This document shows, piece after piece, positions 46,500 through 55,263 of a stretch of 64,000 nt of DNA. Location: positions 682,001 through 746,000 of the forward strand of contig NZ_JAGJBZ010000003.1 of NCBI RefSeq assembly GCF_020010925.1, written 5' to 3'. Position 1 is the stretch's first letter. Each line of letters starts with the position of its first letter. The DNA comes from Streptomyces griseiscabiei. GTDB lineage: Bacteria > Actinomycetota > Actinomycetes > Streptomycetales > Streptomycetaceae. Made by a program: the position numbers and the translations under genes. The notes under the pieces were generated by a model. That model had not been told where the DNA came from. It did no database searches and saw only the letters and a program-made list of their open reading frames with translations.

Positions 46500-48041
46500 G
46501 TGTCGCCGTCCCGTCCCGTCCGGGACCTGCCCCGCCTGCTCGCCCGGCTGCGGCCGGTCCCCTCGCTGCGGGCGACCTTCACCGTGTCGTTCGTGGCGGT
46601 GGCGTGTGTCGTCACCGTCCTCGTCGGCATCCTCAGCTACAGCGCGGCGGCGCGGCTGGTGCGGGTCGACGAGCAGACCGTGTTCGCCGAGGTCGTGCGT
46701 GACCTGCGGGAACTGGTCGAGCAGGACCCGCTGACACCGGAGGACTTCGCGACCGGCGACAGCGGCGGCCCGCGTGACGACCTGATCCGCTCCGGCCGCA
46801 CGGACGTCCAGGTGCTCGGCCCGGGCGGGGAGATCCTCGACAAGGGCGCCCCCGGCCTGCCCGTGCGCGAGGCGGACCGCCGTACGGCCGACGCGGCCCT
46901 CGCGGGGGTGACGGTCGAGCACGGCGAGGTCGAGGTCGGCAACGACCGCTACCGGGTGGTGACCGTCGCGCTCGGCGGCGGCCGGGGCGCGGTGCAGGTC
47001 GCGCAGGAGTTCAGCGACACGGAGGATCTGCTGCGGGAACTCCAGCAGCGGACCCTGCTGTTCGTGTCCGGGATCGTCATCTCGGCCGGGCTGTTCGGCT
47101 GGTGGCTGGCCCGGCGGCAGACCCGGCGGCTGGTGCAGCTGGCGGGGGCGGCGGAGGACGTGGCCCGGACCGGGCACCTCGGCATTCAGGTGCCGGTCGC
47201 GGGCCGGGACGAGGTGGGGCGGCTCGGCCGTTCTTTCGACCGGATGCTGGTCCGGCTCGCCCAGTCGGAGGAGGACCAGCGGCGGCTGGTGCAGGACGCG
47301 GGCCATGAGCTGCGCACCCCGCTCACCTCGCTGCGGACGAACATCTCCCTGCTCCGGCGCATCGACGAGCTGCCGCCCCGGGTGCGGGAGGAACTCGTCG
47401 ACGACCTCTCCCAGGAGGCTCTCGAACTGACCGACCTGGTCAATGAGTTGGTGGATCTCGCGGCCGGGCAGTCCAGCACCGAGCCGGTGCAGCGGGTGCA
47501 GTTGGCCGACCTCGCGGAGGAGGTCGCGGGGACCGCGCGCCGGCGCACCGGGCGGGAGGTCGTGGTGCGGGTGACCGGTGACACGACCGTCGAGGGGCGG
47601 GCGGGCGCGCTCCAGCGGGCCGTCTCCAACCTGGTGGAGAACGCGGCGAAGTTCGACCGGGCCGGCTCGGGGGCGATCGAGGTCGTCGTGGCGCGGGGGG
47701 CGGCGGGGACCTTCGGGGAGCCGGGCGGACTCGGTGAACCGTCGGGCGCGCGGGCGCCGGGCGCGGGTACGGGCGCGGACGCGGATGTCGTCCGGATCGA
47801 GGTCCTCGACCGGGGCCCCGGCGTCCCCGACCGCGACCTCGACCGTATCTTCGACCGCTTCTACCGTGCCCCGGACGCCCGCAGCCTGCCCGGGTCCGGG
47901 CTCGGGCTGTCGATCGTCCGGGCGGTGGCCACGGCGCACGGCGGGGCGCCCTTCGCGTTCCGGCGGGAGGGCGGGGGGCTGGTCACCGGGTTCACGGTGC
48001 GGGGCGCGGACGCGTGCGACCGGCCGTCCGGTCAGACATAG
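46500..48041 (+). CDS. Two-component sensor histidine kinase
   Basis: A 513-residue membrane kinase. TM1 (about 28-50, FTVSFVAVACVVTVLVGILSY) and TM2 (near 185-205, LLFVSGIVISAGLFGWWLA) flank an extracytoplasmic sensor of about 130 residues. HAMP, HisKA (VQDAGHELRTPLTSLRTN, the phosphorylated His) and HATPase domains follow (NLVENAAKFD, DRGPGVPDRDL, GSGLGLSIVRAVA). A Gly/Ala-rich insert lies inside the ATPase domain. It pairs with the response regulator upstream; the signal is unknown, and MprB-like roles in envelope stress are a guess. The 3' end overlaps the convergent next gene by 10 bases. Confidence 0.93.
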   Translation: MSPSRPVRDLPRLLARLRPVPSLRATFTVSFVAVACVVTVLVGILSYSAAARLVRVDEQTVFAEVVRDLRELVEQDPLTPEDFATGDSGGPRDDLIRSGRTDVQVLGPGGEILDKGAPGLPVREADRRTADAALAGVTVEHGEVEVGNDRYRVVTVALGGGRGAVQVAQEFSDTEDLLRELQQRTLLFVSGIVISAGLFGWWLARRQTRRLVQLAGAAEDVARTGHLGIQVPVAGRDEVGRLGRSFDRMLVRLAQSEEDQRRLVQDAGHELRTPLTSLRTNISLLRRIDELPPRVREELVDDLSQEALELTDLVNELVDLAAGQSSTEPVQRVQLADLAEEVAGTARRRTGREVVVRVTGDTTVEGRAGALQRAVSNLVENAAKFDRAGSGAIEVVVARGAAGTFGEPGGLGEPSGARAPGAGTGADADVVRIEVLDRGPGVPDRDLDRIFDRFYRAPDARSLPGSGLGLSIVRAVATAHGGAPFAFRREGGGLVTGFTVRGADACDRPSGQT

Positions 48042-48571
48042 GTCCAGCGCCAGGCGTTCGAGCTGTAGGCACACTTGATCTCCGTGCCGTCCTCGGTGGT
48101 GGTGACGGCCCCGTGGTCGCTGTTCCGGCAGAACTGTCCCGCCGAGTAGCAGTTGCCGGAGTTGGAGACGATCGAGCAGGTGCCGGTGCCGGGGTCCTCC
48201 TCGCCACCACCCCCGCCTCCGCCGCTGCCGTCGCTCCCGCTGTCGGCCCCGGCCGCCTTCGCGGTGGCGGTCCTGGTGACCGTGACGGTGGGGCGCGGCT
48301 TCGCCTTGGCCTCGACGGTCGTGGTGACGGTCGGCGCGGGCTCGGGCGTGGCCGTGACGGTCGCGGTGACGGTCGCTCCGGGCTTGGTGGCGGCCTGTAC
48401 GGCCTCCTGCCCGTCGTCGCCGGTCGCGCCGATCACCGAGCCCGCTATGAGCAGACCCGCGCCGCCGAGCCAGACGAGGACGCGCTTGTGCAGCGGGCGG
48501 GTGTCGGGCGGGCGCGGCGCCGGCGCCGAGGGCGGGGTGGGCGGTGTCGGGCCGGTGTACGGATTGGTCAT
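48032..48571 (-). CDS. Single-span membrane protein with C-terminal Cys-rich domain
   Basis: A 179-residue hypothetical protein. A Pro-rich cytoplasmic N-terminus (about 30 residues) leads to one span (RVLVWLGGAGLLIAGSVIGA). A Thr/Val-rich repeat linker (TVTATVTATPEPAPTVTTTV) follows, and finally a small four-Cys domain (GTCSIVSNSGNCYSAGQFCR, IKCAYSSNAWRWTYV) that resembles extracellular domains found in other streptomycete proteins. The domain lies outside the cell by topology. The function is unknown. Confidence 0.65.
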   Translation of the reverse strand: MTNPYTGPTPPTPPSAPAPRPPDTRPLHKRVLVWLGGAGLLIAGSVIGATGDDGQEAVQAATKPGATVTATVTATPEPAPTVTTTVEAKAKPRPTVTVTRTATAKAAGADSGSDGSGGGGGGGEEDPGTGTCSIVSNSGNCYSAGQFCRNSDHGAVTTTEDGTEIKCAYSSNAWRWTYV

Positions 48572-48671
48572 CTCGTCCCCCTGGGTGTTTCGGGTGGAGT
48601 GACCGTAGTGCCCGGCGGAGCCGGATGTGGGGGAAGTGTGGGAGAGGTGGCCGTTCTGTGACCACCTCCCG

Positions 48672-48716
48672 TCAAGCGGTCAAGCGGTCAAGCGGTCGGA
48701 CGGTCAGGCGGTCGGC
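48672..48716. repeat. Short tandem repeat TCAAGCGG
   Basis: At least three exact copies of a 9-base unit (GTCAAGCGG) are followed by decayed copies (TCGGACGG, TCAGGCGG). It lies at the 3' end of the transglutaminase-like gene, partly inside its final codons. Slippage could vary its length. Confidence 0.6.
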
Positions 48717-49477
48717 CGGGTCGCGCCCGCGCTCCAGCGGCCGAGGACCGGCTCGGTGAGGGTGCGGGCCGTGCGGCAGAGGGTCTGGCCGTAGCGGGCG
48801 AAGAGTTCGTCGCGGTCGTCGAAGTGGCCGAGGTCGGCGACGACCTGGGCGGAGAGGTCGCAGGCGGCGGCCGACGCGGTACCGCAGGCGTCCCAGCGGA
48901 CGCCGGTGCGCGCGATGGCGTCGAACAGGGTCTCGCCGCCCTTGTTGGTGAAGCCGTCCCCGGCGCCGCCGGGGGTGGCGCCGCCGGGCGTGGCGGCGTC
49001 GAAGAGCTCTCCGATCGGCACCCACGCCCCGCTGATCCTGAACTCCGGCCAGGCCAGCAGGACCTGCTCCGGCACGAACGGCTTCAGCCGGGGGAAGCGC
49101 GGATACCAGTAGGTCCCGTCCACGAGCAGCCCGCGCACCCGCGTCCGTACGCGCACGGCGCGCGCGACCGCCTCCAGCGCCGCCATCCGCTGGCTGCACG
49201 AGCCGCGCCCGAGCCGGAGCGTCCGTGACACCCGGCGGCCGTCCTCGACCGAGTACACCGGGCGGACGTGCCGCGCGATGATCCGGTGCGCGGTGCGCAG
49301 CGCGTCGCGCGGGGTCGCCTCGCTCTCCGCCCGGCGCGCGAGCGCCCCCACCCGGGGATCGTCGTGGTCCAGGATCGCCGTGGCCCGGGTGGACCCGACC
49401 ACGCGGTCCGGCTCCCTGGCGGGCACCCCGGCCCGTTCGACCTGCGCGTTGTACGACATGAGCAGCCGACTGGTCAT
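48704..49477 (-). CDS. Transglutaminase-like domain protein
   Basis: A 257-residue protein with a transglutaminase/protease fold. The likely nucleophile lies in LGRGSCSQRMAALEAVARAV (Cys near residue 94), with a His or Trp/Tyr region VDGTYWYPRFPRLKPF following. The third catalytic residue is not clear, and the usual His may be replaced, so activity is uncertain. Similar proteins in Streptomyces are annotated only as transglutaminase domain-containing. The C-terminus contains the tandem repeat codons. Divergent from an ATPase gene by 339 bases. Confidence 0.62.
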   Translation of the reverse strand: MTSRLLMSYNAQVERAGVPAREPDRVVGSTRATAILDHDDPRVGALARRAESEATPRDALRTAHRIIARHVRPVYSVEDGRRVSRTLRLGRGSCSQRMAALEAVARAVRVRTRVRGLLVDGTYWYPRFPRLKPFVPEQVLLAWPEFRISGAWVPIGELFDAATPGGATPGGAGDGFTNKGGETLFDAIARTGVRWDACGTASAAACDLSAQVVADLGHFDDRDELFARYGQTLCRTARTLTEPVLGRWSAGATRPTA

Positions 49478-49816
49478 GGCAGTTCCGTCCCCGTGCCCGT
49501 TCTCTTCCTCTACCCGTTCCCACTCCCCGGGGGAACGCCGCCCGTTCCCCGCGGGCGCCTTCGGCCCATCATCACACGACGCCCGGCCGGGGCCGGAGCG
49601 CCGTCGGTGACGTGCTTTCGTAGTACTTCCACCGACCCCATTGCGGCGGCGCGAACACGCCGACTACGGTCGTTCCTGCGCTCACGGAGAGTGCTCGTCT
49701 GGTCACTCATACGCATTTCGCCTGCGTCCTGCCCGCATCCAGTCTGCCCGAGGAGGAGCCACCGACGCGGTAGGGACCCGAGCAATCCCTTCTCGTCGCA
49801 ACGGAGTTGATCACCC
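49478..49816. other. Divergent intergenic region, transglutaminase-like / anti-sigma ATPase
   Basis: 339 bases without a supported gene. They hold the minus-strand promoter of the transglutaminase-like gene (left) and the ATPase promoter (right). GGAG at 49,802-49,805 precedes the ATPase ATG. Short inverted elements such as CCCGTTCCC/GGGAACG appear near 49,513-49,555. Local GC drops around 49,600-49,700. No strong operator was recognised. Confidence 0.3.
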
Positions 49817-50314
49817 ATGACCGAAACGGCCCGTAGCCTGCCCGCCCCCGCCCCGATCCCCGGCGGCACCCCCTGGCTCTCGCCCGCGGCGACGACGTAC
49901 ACGCTCTTCTGCCCGCCCCTCGACAGCTCCCCGCACATCGCCCGTGACTTCGTCACCAGCGTCCTGCGCGCGCTCGGTCTGGACGCCCTGGTCGACGCCG
50001 CCGCCCTGTGCACCTCCGAACTGGTCACGAACGCCTGTGTGCACGCCAAAGGAGGAGGATCGGTTCTCTGGCTGGCGGTGGAGGCCTGGCGGGTCAGGGT
50101 GATCGTCTACGACGGTGACGAGAACCCGCCGGTCATAAGGGAGTTGACCTCCGGTGGCTGGGAGGAGGGCGGCCGGGGCCTCTACCTCGTGGACGCCCTC
50201 ACCGAGGGTCACTGGGGCACCGCCGCCGCCCTCCCGAACGGCGGCCCCGTCCACCCCGACGGCAAGGCGGTCTGGTTCGACCTGGCGGCACCGAGAACGT
50301 CCCTGGCCAGATGA
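49817..50314 (+). CDS. ATP-binding anti-sigma-factor-like protein (HATPase, RsbW/SpoIIAB type)
   Basis: A 165-residue GHKL ATPase domain without a histidine-phosphorylation domain. The N box reads LCTSELVTNACVHA, the G1 box IVYDGDENPP and G2 GGRGLYLVDALTEG. Streptomycetes have dozens of these; they bind sigma factors or anti-anti-sigma factors and can phosphorylate the latter. No sigma or STAS gene lies next to it. A phosphotransferase-type gene follows after 83 bases on the same strand. Confidence 0.85.
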   Translation: MTETARSLPAPAPIPGGTPWLSPAATTYTLFCPPLDSSPHIARDFVTSVLRALGLDALVDAAALCTSELVTNACVHAKGGGSVLWLAVEAWRVRVIVYDGDENPPVIRELTSGGWEEGGRGLYLVDALTEGHWGTAAALPNGGPVHPDGKAVWFDLAAPRTSLAR

Positions 50315-50397
50315 GGCTGTCACGTGCGGGCGTATATCCGTTTGTGGCCGCGGGAGTTCGCGTATTACATGCCGGAGGTCGAACGAAGGGCGGCGGT

Positions 50398-51384
50398 ATG
50401 CGGAGCAGGGCCGGGTTCATAGCGGATGCGTACGGGCTGAGCGGCGGGGACTGGGAGATGGTGCCCGTCGCCCGCGGGGCCCTGGGGCAGATCTGGCGGC
50501 TGTCCGGGGGCGCCGGGGTGTGGGCGGTCAAGGAGTTGCTGTTCGGGTGCGACGAGGAGCAGGTCGCGCGGGAGGCCGGGCTGCGGAACGCGGCGGAGGG
50601 GCTGGGCATCTCGGCGCCACCGTTCCTCGCGGACCGGCACGGGGCCCATGTGTCACGGCTCCCGCGGACGATGGGCGGGGCGTACGTGAAGGTGTACGGC
50701 TGGGTGGACGGGAGCGAGGCGGACCCCCGTGCCCCGGAGCTGCTCACCTGGTGCGGCCGGACCCTCGCGCTGCTGCACCGGGCCGGGCAGGGGACCGGGG
50801 AGACACCGGACGGCTGGTACGAGCGGTGCCCCGGGGCGGCCGAGTGGGCTCAGGTGTGCGAGGGGGTACGGCGGGCCGGGATGCCGTGGGCGGCGGCGCT
50901 GGAGCGGTTCGCGGCCACCGAGGCGGCGGAGCTGGCCGCGTACGTCACTCCGTCCGGAGACGGGGACACCGTGACCTCGCATCTCGATGTGCGGCCGCAG
51001 AACGTGCTGGTGGGACCGGCCGGGCCCGCCCTCCTCGACTGGGACAACGCCGGGCCCGTCTCGGCGGGGCGGGAACTGGCCCGGGCCGTCCATGTGTGGG
51101 CCGGCGGGAACGACGTCCGCGCCGAGGACGCGCGGCGACTGGCGCGCGGCTACGCGGAGGCCGGAGGGCCCGGGGTGATCAAGGGCGTGGAGTCGTTCTC
51201 CATGCTCTTCGCGACCGAGCTGAACTATGTGCGGGTGCAGGCCGAGTGCGCCATCGATCCCGAAGTGACGGCGGAACAGCGGGAGTTCGCGAGCGGCCAG
51301 GTCGTGGAGCTGCTGGGCAGGGGCAGACTGCCGGAGGTCGCGGCCGTCTCCCGGCTGGTGGAGGCCCTCACCCCCGTACGGTGA
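50398..51384 (+). CDS. Aminoglycoside-phosphotransferase-fold kinase
   Basis: A 328-residue kinase-like protein. The N-lobe has WAVKELLFGCDEEQVAREA (ATP-binding Lys), the catalytic loop is TSHLDVRPQNVLVG (His-x-Asp with the later Asn intact) and the metal motif is ALLDWDNAGPVSAGREL. All catalytic residues are present, unlike the related gene at 27,138. The substrate is unknown; phosphorylation of an antibiotic or small metabolite are options. The ATG at 50398 fits better than the upstream GTG at 50311. Confidence 0.82.
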   Translation: MRSRAGFIADAYGLSGGDWEMVPVARGALGQIWRLSGGAGVWAVKELLFGCDEEQVAREAGLRNAAEGLGISAPPFLADRHGAHVSRLPRTMGGAYVKVYGWVDGSEADPRAPELLTWCGRTLALLHRAGQGTGETPDGWYERCPGAAEWAQVCEGVRRAGMPWAAALERFAATEAAELAAYVTPSGDGDTVTSHLDVRPQNVLVGPAGPALLDWDNAGPVSAGRELARAVHVWAGGNDVRAEDARRLARGYAEAGGPGVIKGVESFSMLFATELNYVRVQAECAIDPEVTAEQREFASGQVVELLGRGRLPEVAAVSRLVEALTPVR

Positions 51385-51409
51385 CCCGCTCCGGGGAGGA
51401 GGGCGGCGC

Positions 51410-51805
51410 TCAGGCCCGGTCGATGTGGACGTTCGTCGACTTCACCCGGGCCGTGGCCTCCATGCCGACCTCCAGGCCCAGTTCCTCCACGGCCTCCCGG
51501 GTGAGCAGGGAGACCAGGCGGTGCGGGCCCGCCTGGATCTCGACCTGGGCCGCCACATCACCGAGCTTCACGGCGGTGACGATGCCGGGGAAGGCGTTGC
51601 GGGCCGAGGTGTACGGGGCGTCGGCCTCGTCGGCGGTGTCCGAGGCCAGCTCCACCGAGAAGGCCGCGAGGTCCTTGCCGTCGACGAGCCGGCGCCCGTT
51701 CTCGTCGCGTCGCGTCGCCACCCGGCCCGCGTCCGCCCATCGCCGCGCGGTGTCGGGGCTCACCCCGAGCAGCCGTGCGGCCTGACCGATCGTGTAGGAC
51801 TGCAT
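51410..51805 (-). CDS. HTH and TOBE-domain molybdopterin-binding protein
   Basis: A 131-residue protein. An N-terminal MerR-like HTH (YTIGQAARLLGVSPDTARRW, to about residue 50) is joined to a TOBE/Mop domain (SARNAFPGIVTAVKLGDVAAQ, VSLLTREAVEELGLEVGMEA, ATARVKSTNVHID) that binds molybdate or molybdopterin. It is the standard actinobacterial single-component Mo-responsive regulator. No modABC genes are next to it here. The ATG at 51805 lacks a ribosome binding site, so translation may be leaderless. Confidence 0.88.
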   Translation of the reverse strand: MQSYTIGQAARLLGVSPDTARRWADAGRVATRRDENGRRLVDGKDLAAFSVELASDTADEADAPYTSARNAFPGIVTAVKLGDVAAQVEIQAGPHRLVSLLTREAVEELGLEVGMEATARVKSTNVHIDRA

Positions 51806-51900
51806 GGGCGCCAAGATATGCGGGCCGCCCGGCCCGCGCGTCGGCGCGCCCCGGCGCCGCCTCGATCGTCGGGTGGCCGCCGGTGCGTACGGGGATGCCG

Positions 51901-52470
51901 TCACCCGGCGTCACGGCTCTCGGCCTCCCCCCGCACCCGCGCCCGGGGTGCGATGGTCATGATCGGGGGGATGCCCGGGGTGGGCGGCAGATCGTCCACC
52001 GGCCGGCCCTCCGCCTCCACCCACGCGTGGGTGGCCGTCGAGACCGTACGCATCCCCGTGCGCCAGGTGGGCCAGGCGCCCCGGGCGCGGCAGAGCAGGA
52101 CCGTGGCGATGGAACGGGGCAGACACCCCTGGCCGGCGCGGCGCGGGCCGACCGCGACGATCTCCGCGCGGGCCCGGGCGGCCTCGGCGTAGGTGGCGGG
52201 ACGGCCGCCGTGTGAGCAGACGGTCAGGATCCGGTGGATGCGCGGAGCGGAGAGCCGGCCGATGAGATGGGCGGCGCCCATGGCGAGCAGGGGCAGGGGC
52301 CGCCGGTGCAGGGGCAGTCGGCGGCGTTCCTGGACGGCGGAGACGTACCGCCGCGGGGCCGGCGCCCTGCGGTCGCGGGCGACGACGGCCCCGGTGGGGC
52401 GGAGCCCGGCGAGCCACAGCCGCCCGAACCGGCCGCTGCCCGGTGTCGTGCCTTCCGGCCCCACGCCCAT
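51901..52470 (-). CDS. Orphan lasso-peptide B2-type leader peptidase (transglutaminase-like)
   Basis: A 189-residue protein ending in a Transglut_core3 domain like McjB. The Cys116 motif QGCLPRSIATVLLCRARG, the His148 motif THAWVEAEG, and Asp160 in GRPVDD form the catalytic triad. The Cys-to-His distance (32) and His-to-Asp distance (12) equal those I recall for McjB (C150, H182, D194). This fold removes leader peptides from lasso precursors. No precursor, RRE (B1), cyclase (C) or exporter gene lies in the flanking kilobases. The first 45 residues are Arg/Pro-rich. The ATG at 52470 has GAGGGGGG 5 bases upstream. Confidence 0.78.
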   Translation of the reverse strand: MGVGPEGTTPGSGRFGRLWLAGLRPTGAVVARDRRAPAPRRYVSAVQERRRLPLHRRPLPLLAMGAAHLIGRLSAPRIHRILTVCSHGGRPATYAEAARARAEIVAVGPRRAGQGCLPRSIATVLLCRARGAWPTWRTGMRTVSTATHAWVEAEGRPVDDLPPTPGIPPIMTIAPRARVRGEAESRDAG

Positions 52471-52709
52471 CGACCCCCCTCGCCGAGCAACGCATGAGGA
52501 AATTCCGGGAGCACGGCCGGAATGTCCGGATACATGCTGCGATGCGGGACGTGTGCCTCACAAGGGGGCGATTCACGCCGCAACGGACGGTGATTCGCCC
52601 TAGCCGGGGGAGAGGGCTCTCGGCAGCGGCGGGAGGACTCGTCGCGCATGGCCGCTTTCCTTCCGCAGGCCGTCCGACAATGGCCGAAAGCGTGCGGCGG
52701 GCTCCCGGC

Positions 52710-53948
52710 TCACCGGAGCGTGGTCAGGAACTTCCCCAACCGGGCGATGCCCTCGCGCAGTTGGTCCGCCGAGGCCGCGTAGGAGAGGCGGACGTGGGTG
52801 TCGGCGGTGTGGGTGCCGAAGTCCCGGCCCGGGGTGAGGGCGACATGCGCCTCCCGCAGGGCCCGCTCGCAGAACTCCCAGGAGGTGAGGCCGGTCCCGC
52901 CGATGTCGAAGTAGACGTAGAACGCCCCGTCCGGCGGCACCGGGACCGGCAGCCCGATCCGCGCCAGCCCGTCCAGGACGAGCGCCCGCCGCTCGCCGAA
53001 CTCCACCCGGCGCGCCTCGCAGACCGCGAGGGACTCCGGGGTGAAGCAGGCGAGGGCCGCGTGCTGGGCGGGGGCGGAGGCGCAGAGGAAGTAGTTCTGG
53101 GCGAGGCGCTCCAGCGCTGGTACGAGGGGCTCGGGGACGACGCACCAGCCGAGCCGCCAGCCGGTCATCCCGAAGTACTTGGAGAAGCTGTTGATCACGA
53201 CGGCGCCGGGGTCGTGCGCCAGCGCGCTGCGCGGCGGGCGGCCCCGCTCGTCGTGGTCGCCGAGGTCGAGGTAGATCTCGTCGACGAGCCGCCACGCGTC
53301 GCGCTCCCGGGCGAGATCGCAGAGCGCGGCCAGTTCGCCGGTGGGGACGGAGGTGCCGGTCGGATTGGAGGGGGTGGCGACCATGACCCCGCGCGTACGG
53401 TCCGTCCAGTGCGCCCGGACCGCCGCCGCGTCCAGCTGGAACCGGGTCGCGGCGGTCGTCGGGACGAGGGTGACGTCGGCGCCGAAGCTCTCCATGATCT
53501 GCCGGTTGCAGGGGTAGGAGGGGTCGCCGATGAGCACCTCGTCCCCGGGGTCGACGAGCGCGGCGGCGGCCAGCACCAGCGCGGCCGAGGCGCCGGCCGT
53601 GACGACGACCCGGCCCGGGTCGACCTCGACGCCGTGCCGATCGCCGTAGAACCCGGCGATGGCCTCCCGCAGGGCCGGCAGTCCGAGCGCCGCCGTGTAC
53701 GCCATCGGCTGCCCGTCCATCACCTCCCGCATCGCCTTCACGACGGCCGGGGGTGCGCCGAAGTCGGGTTCCCCGAGGCTGAGTCTGACGACGTCGTGGC
53801 CCTGTGCGACCAGTGCGGCGGCCTCCTTGGCGAACTCCATGGCGTAGAAGGGCGCGACGCCCTGGGCCCGCCGCGAGATGCGCGCCCCGCCGCCGTCTCC
53901 GCCCGCGTTGCCCGTACTGGTGCTGCTCGTGTTGCTCATACGGCCCAT
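52710..53948 (-). CDS. PLP-dependent aminotransferase, class I
   Basis: A 412-residue fold-type I enzyme. It has VVRLSLGEPDFGAPPAVVKA, AYTAALGLPALREAIAGFY, VATPSNPTGTSVPTGEL, VDEIYLDL (Asp to PLP) and NSFSKYFGMTGWRLGW with the Schiff-base Lys, then VRLSYA with the substrate Arg. It resembles aspartate/aromatic-type transaminases. A flexible Ser/Gly/Ala N-terminus of about 25 residues precedes the fold. ATG 53948 or 53939 could start it, without a clear ribosome binding site. Its 5' side faces repeat copy E. Confidence 0.88.
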   Translation of the reverse strand: MGRMSNTSSTSTGNAGGDGGGARISRRAQGVAPFYAMEFAKEAAALVAQGHDVVRLSLGEPDFGAPPAVVKAMREVMDGQPMAYTAALGLPALREAIAGFYGDRHGVEVDPGRVVVTAGASAALVLAAAALVDPGDEVLIGDPSYPCNRQIMESFGADVTLVPTTAATRFQLDAAAVRAHWTDRTRGVMVATPSNPTGTSVPTGELAALCDLARERDAWRLVDEIYLDLGDHDERGRPPRSALAHDPGAVVINSFSKYFGMTGWRLGWCVVPEPLVPALERLAQNYFLCASAPAQHAALACFTPESLAVCEARRVEFGERRALVLDGLARIGLPVPVPPDGAFYVYFDIGGTGLTSWEFCERALREAHVALTPGRDFGTHTADTHVRLSYAASADQLREGIARLGKFLTTLR

Positions 53949-54030
53949 GCTGCGGTCCGGGGGGTGCCGGAGGCCAGCGAGGACCGGGGGGTGGACGGGG
54001 GCGCCTCGGGGAGTGGGGGGCGGGGTGCGT

Positions 54031-54167
54031 GGGCGGGTGCGGGTCCGGTGGGGCTTCTCGCGCAGTTCCCCGGGGCTGCGCCCCGTGCTTTTCAGGCCCG
54101 CAGGGGCCTGTTGCCTTTAGGGGCGCGGGGAACTGCGCGACCAGCCCCCACCGGACCCGCACCCGCC
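54031..54167. repeat. Dispersed repeat, copy E (full inverted repeat)
   Basis: Left arm 54031-54071 and right arm 54121-54167 are inverted copies (GGGCGGGTGCGGGTCCGGTG, GGGCTTCTCGCGCAGTTCCC). The centre contains CCGTGCTTTTCAGGCC, CGCAGG, GGCCTG. It matches copy C over most of its length and lies in the 256-base gap between the aminotransferase and beta-lactamase genes. Confidence 0.85.
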
Positions 54168-54204
54168 AAAGAACCCGCACCCCCCACCCCTTAGGCGCCC
54201 GATG

Positions 54205-55167
54205 TCACACGCCCCGTGGCGTCAGGGTCTCGGCCAGCAGCCCCGCCACCTTCGCCACCAACGGGTTGTCCGAGGGTCCCTCAGGCGCGTGCTTCGTGGT
54301 GAGGACGGCGAGGACGAGGGGCGGGCGCCGAGGGGGCCACACGACGCCGACGTCGTTGGCGACGCCGTACGACGACCCGCCCCCGGTCTTGTCGGCCAGC
54401 GTCCAGTCGGCCGGCAACCCCGCGCGGAAGCGGGCGACGTTGGTCGAGTTGGCGATCATCCAGCCGGTCAGCAGCTCGCGGTCCGCGTCCGGCAGGGCCC
54501 GGCCCAGGATGATCCGCGCGTAGGTCTTCCCGATGGCCCGAGGCGTCGTGGTGTCCGTCTCCCGCCAGGGCTCCGCCGAGTTCAGCTCGGGCTCCCAGCG
54601 GTCGAGGCGGGTCGTCCGGTCGCCGAGGGAGCGGCTGAAGCGGGTGATCGCGGTCGGCCCGCCCACCTCGCGCAGCAGCAGGTTGGCCGCCCCGTTGTCG
54701 CTGTGCGAGACGCTGGCGGCGCACAGTTCCGCGACGGTCAGACCGGCCGCGACGTTGGCGTCCGTACCGGTGACGGGGCAGTACCCCGCCGCCTCGACGT
54801 ACTCCTTCGTGTAGTGGATCCGCTTCGCGAGGTACTCACCGTCGCGGTCCAGGTCCCGTAAGACCACGGCCGCGCCGAGGGTCTTGAACACCGAGCACAT
54901 CGGGAACCGTTCGTCCGCGCGGTACGCCACCGAGCGCCCCGTGGCCGTGTCGTGGGCGAACACGCCCACCCGCGCGGCGTGTTCCCGCTCCAGCTCCGCG
55001 AGACGCCGGGAGAGCCCGGCGTCGGCGGGAGCCGAGGCGTACGCCGTACCGGCGCCCAGCGCACCGAGCCCGCCGAGCGCCCCCAGCGCACCGAGCGCGC
55101 CCAGTCCGGTCAGTCCGCCGAGGCCGAGCGCCGTACGGCGGCCGGGCCGTGATCCCGTGGTTTCCAA
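54205..55167 (-). CDS. Class A beta-lactamase
   Basis: A 320-residue exported serine beta-lactamase. A Tat-like signal (RRTALGLGGLTGLGALG) is followed by a Gly-Leu repeat stretch and the cleavage region TAYASA. Active-site motifs are complete: the nucleophile Ser in MCSVFKT (Ser-x-x-Lys), SHSDNGA (Ser-Asp-Asn), omega-loop EPELN (Glu166-type base) and DKTGGGSSYG (Lys-Thr-Gly). It should hydrolyse penicillins; the spectrum is not predictable. The TTG at 55167 follows GGAGAAG. A Cys beside the active Ser is notable. Confidence 0.93.
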   Translation of the reverse strand: METTGSRPGRRTALGLGGLTGLGALGALGALGGLGALGAGTAYASAPADAGLSRRLAELEREHAARVGVFAHDTATGRSVAYRADERFPMCSVFKTLGAAVVLRDLDRDGEYLAKRIHYTKEYVEAAGYCPVTGTDANVAAGLTVAELCAASVSHSDNGAANLLLREVGGPTAITRFSRSLGDRTTRLDRWEPELNSAEPWRETDTTTPRAIGKTYARIILGRALPDADRELLTGWMIANSTNVARFRAGLPADWTLADKTGGGSSYGVANDVGVVWPPRRPPLVLAVLTTKHAPEGPSDNPLVAKVAGLLAETLTPRGV

Positions 55168-55263
55168 GGTCTTCTCCGCATCCGGTCGTGATCACTGTCC
55201 GTCTCCGGAGACGCCACCACCACAACACGGGGTTCCTCCCGCCTCACGGAACTCACGGGACCC

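Noticed and set aside
52224..52649. 141-codon minus-strand frame with GAAGGA before its ATG, overlapping the lasso B2 gene, as a possible precursor or RRE gene
   Set aside because: Its later part is a frame-shifted shadow of the B2 gene, and the unique part lacks a lasso leader motif or RRE fold.
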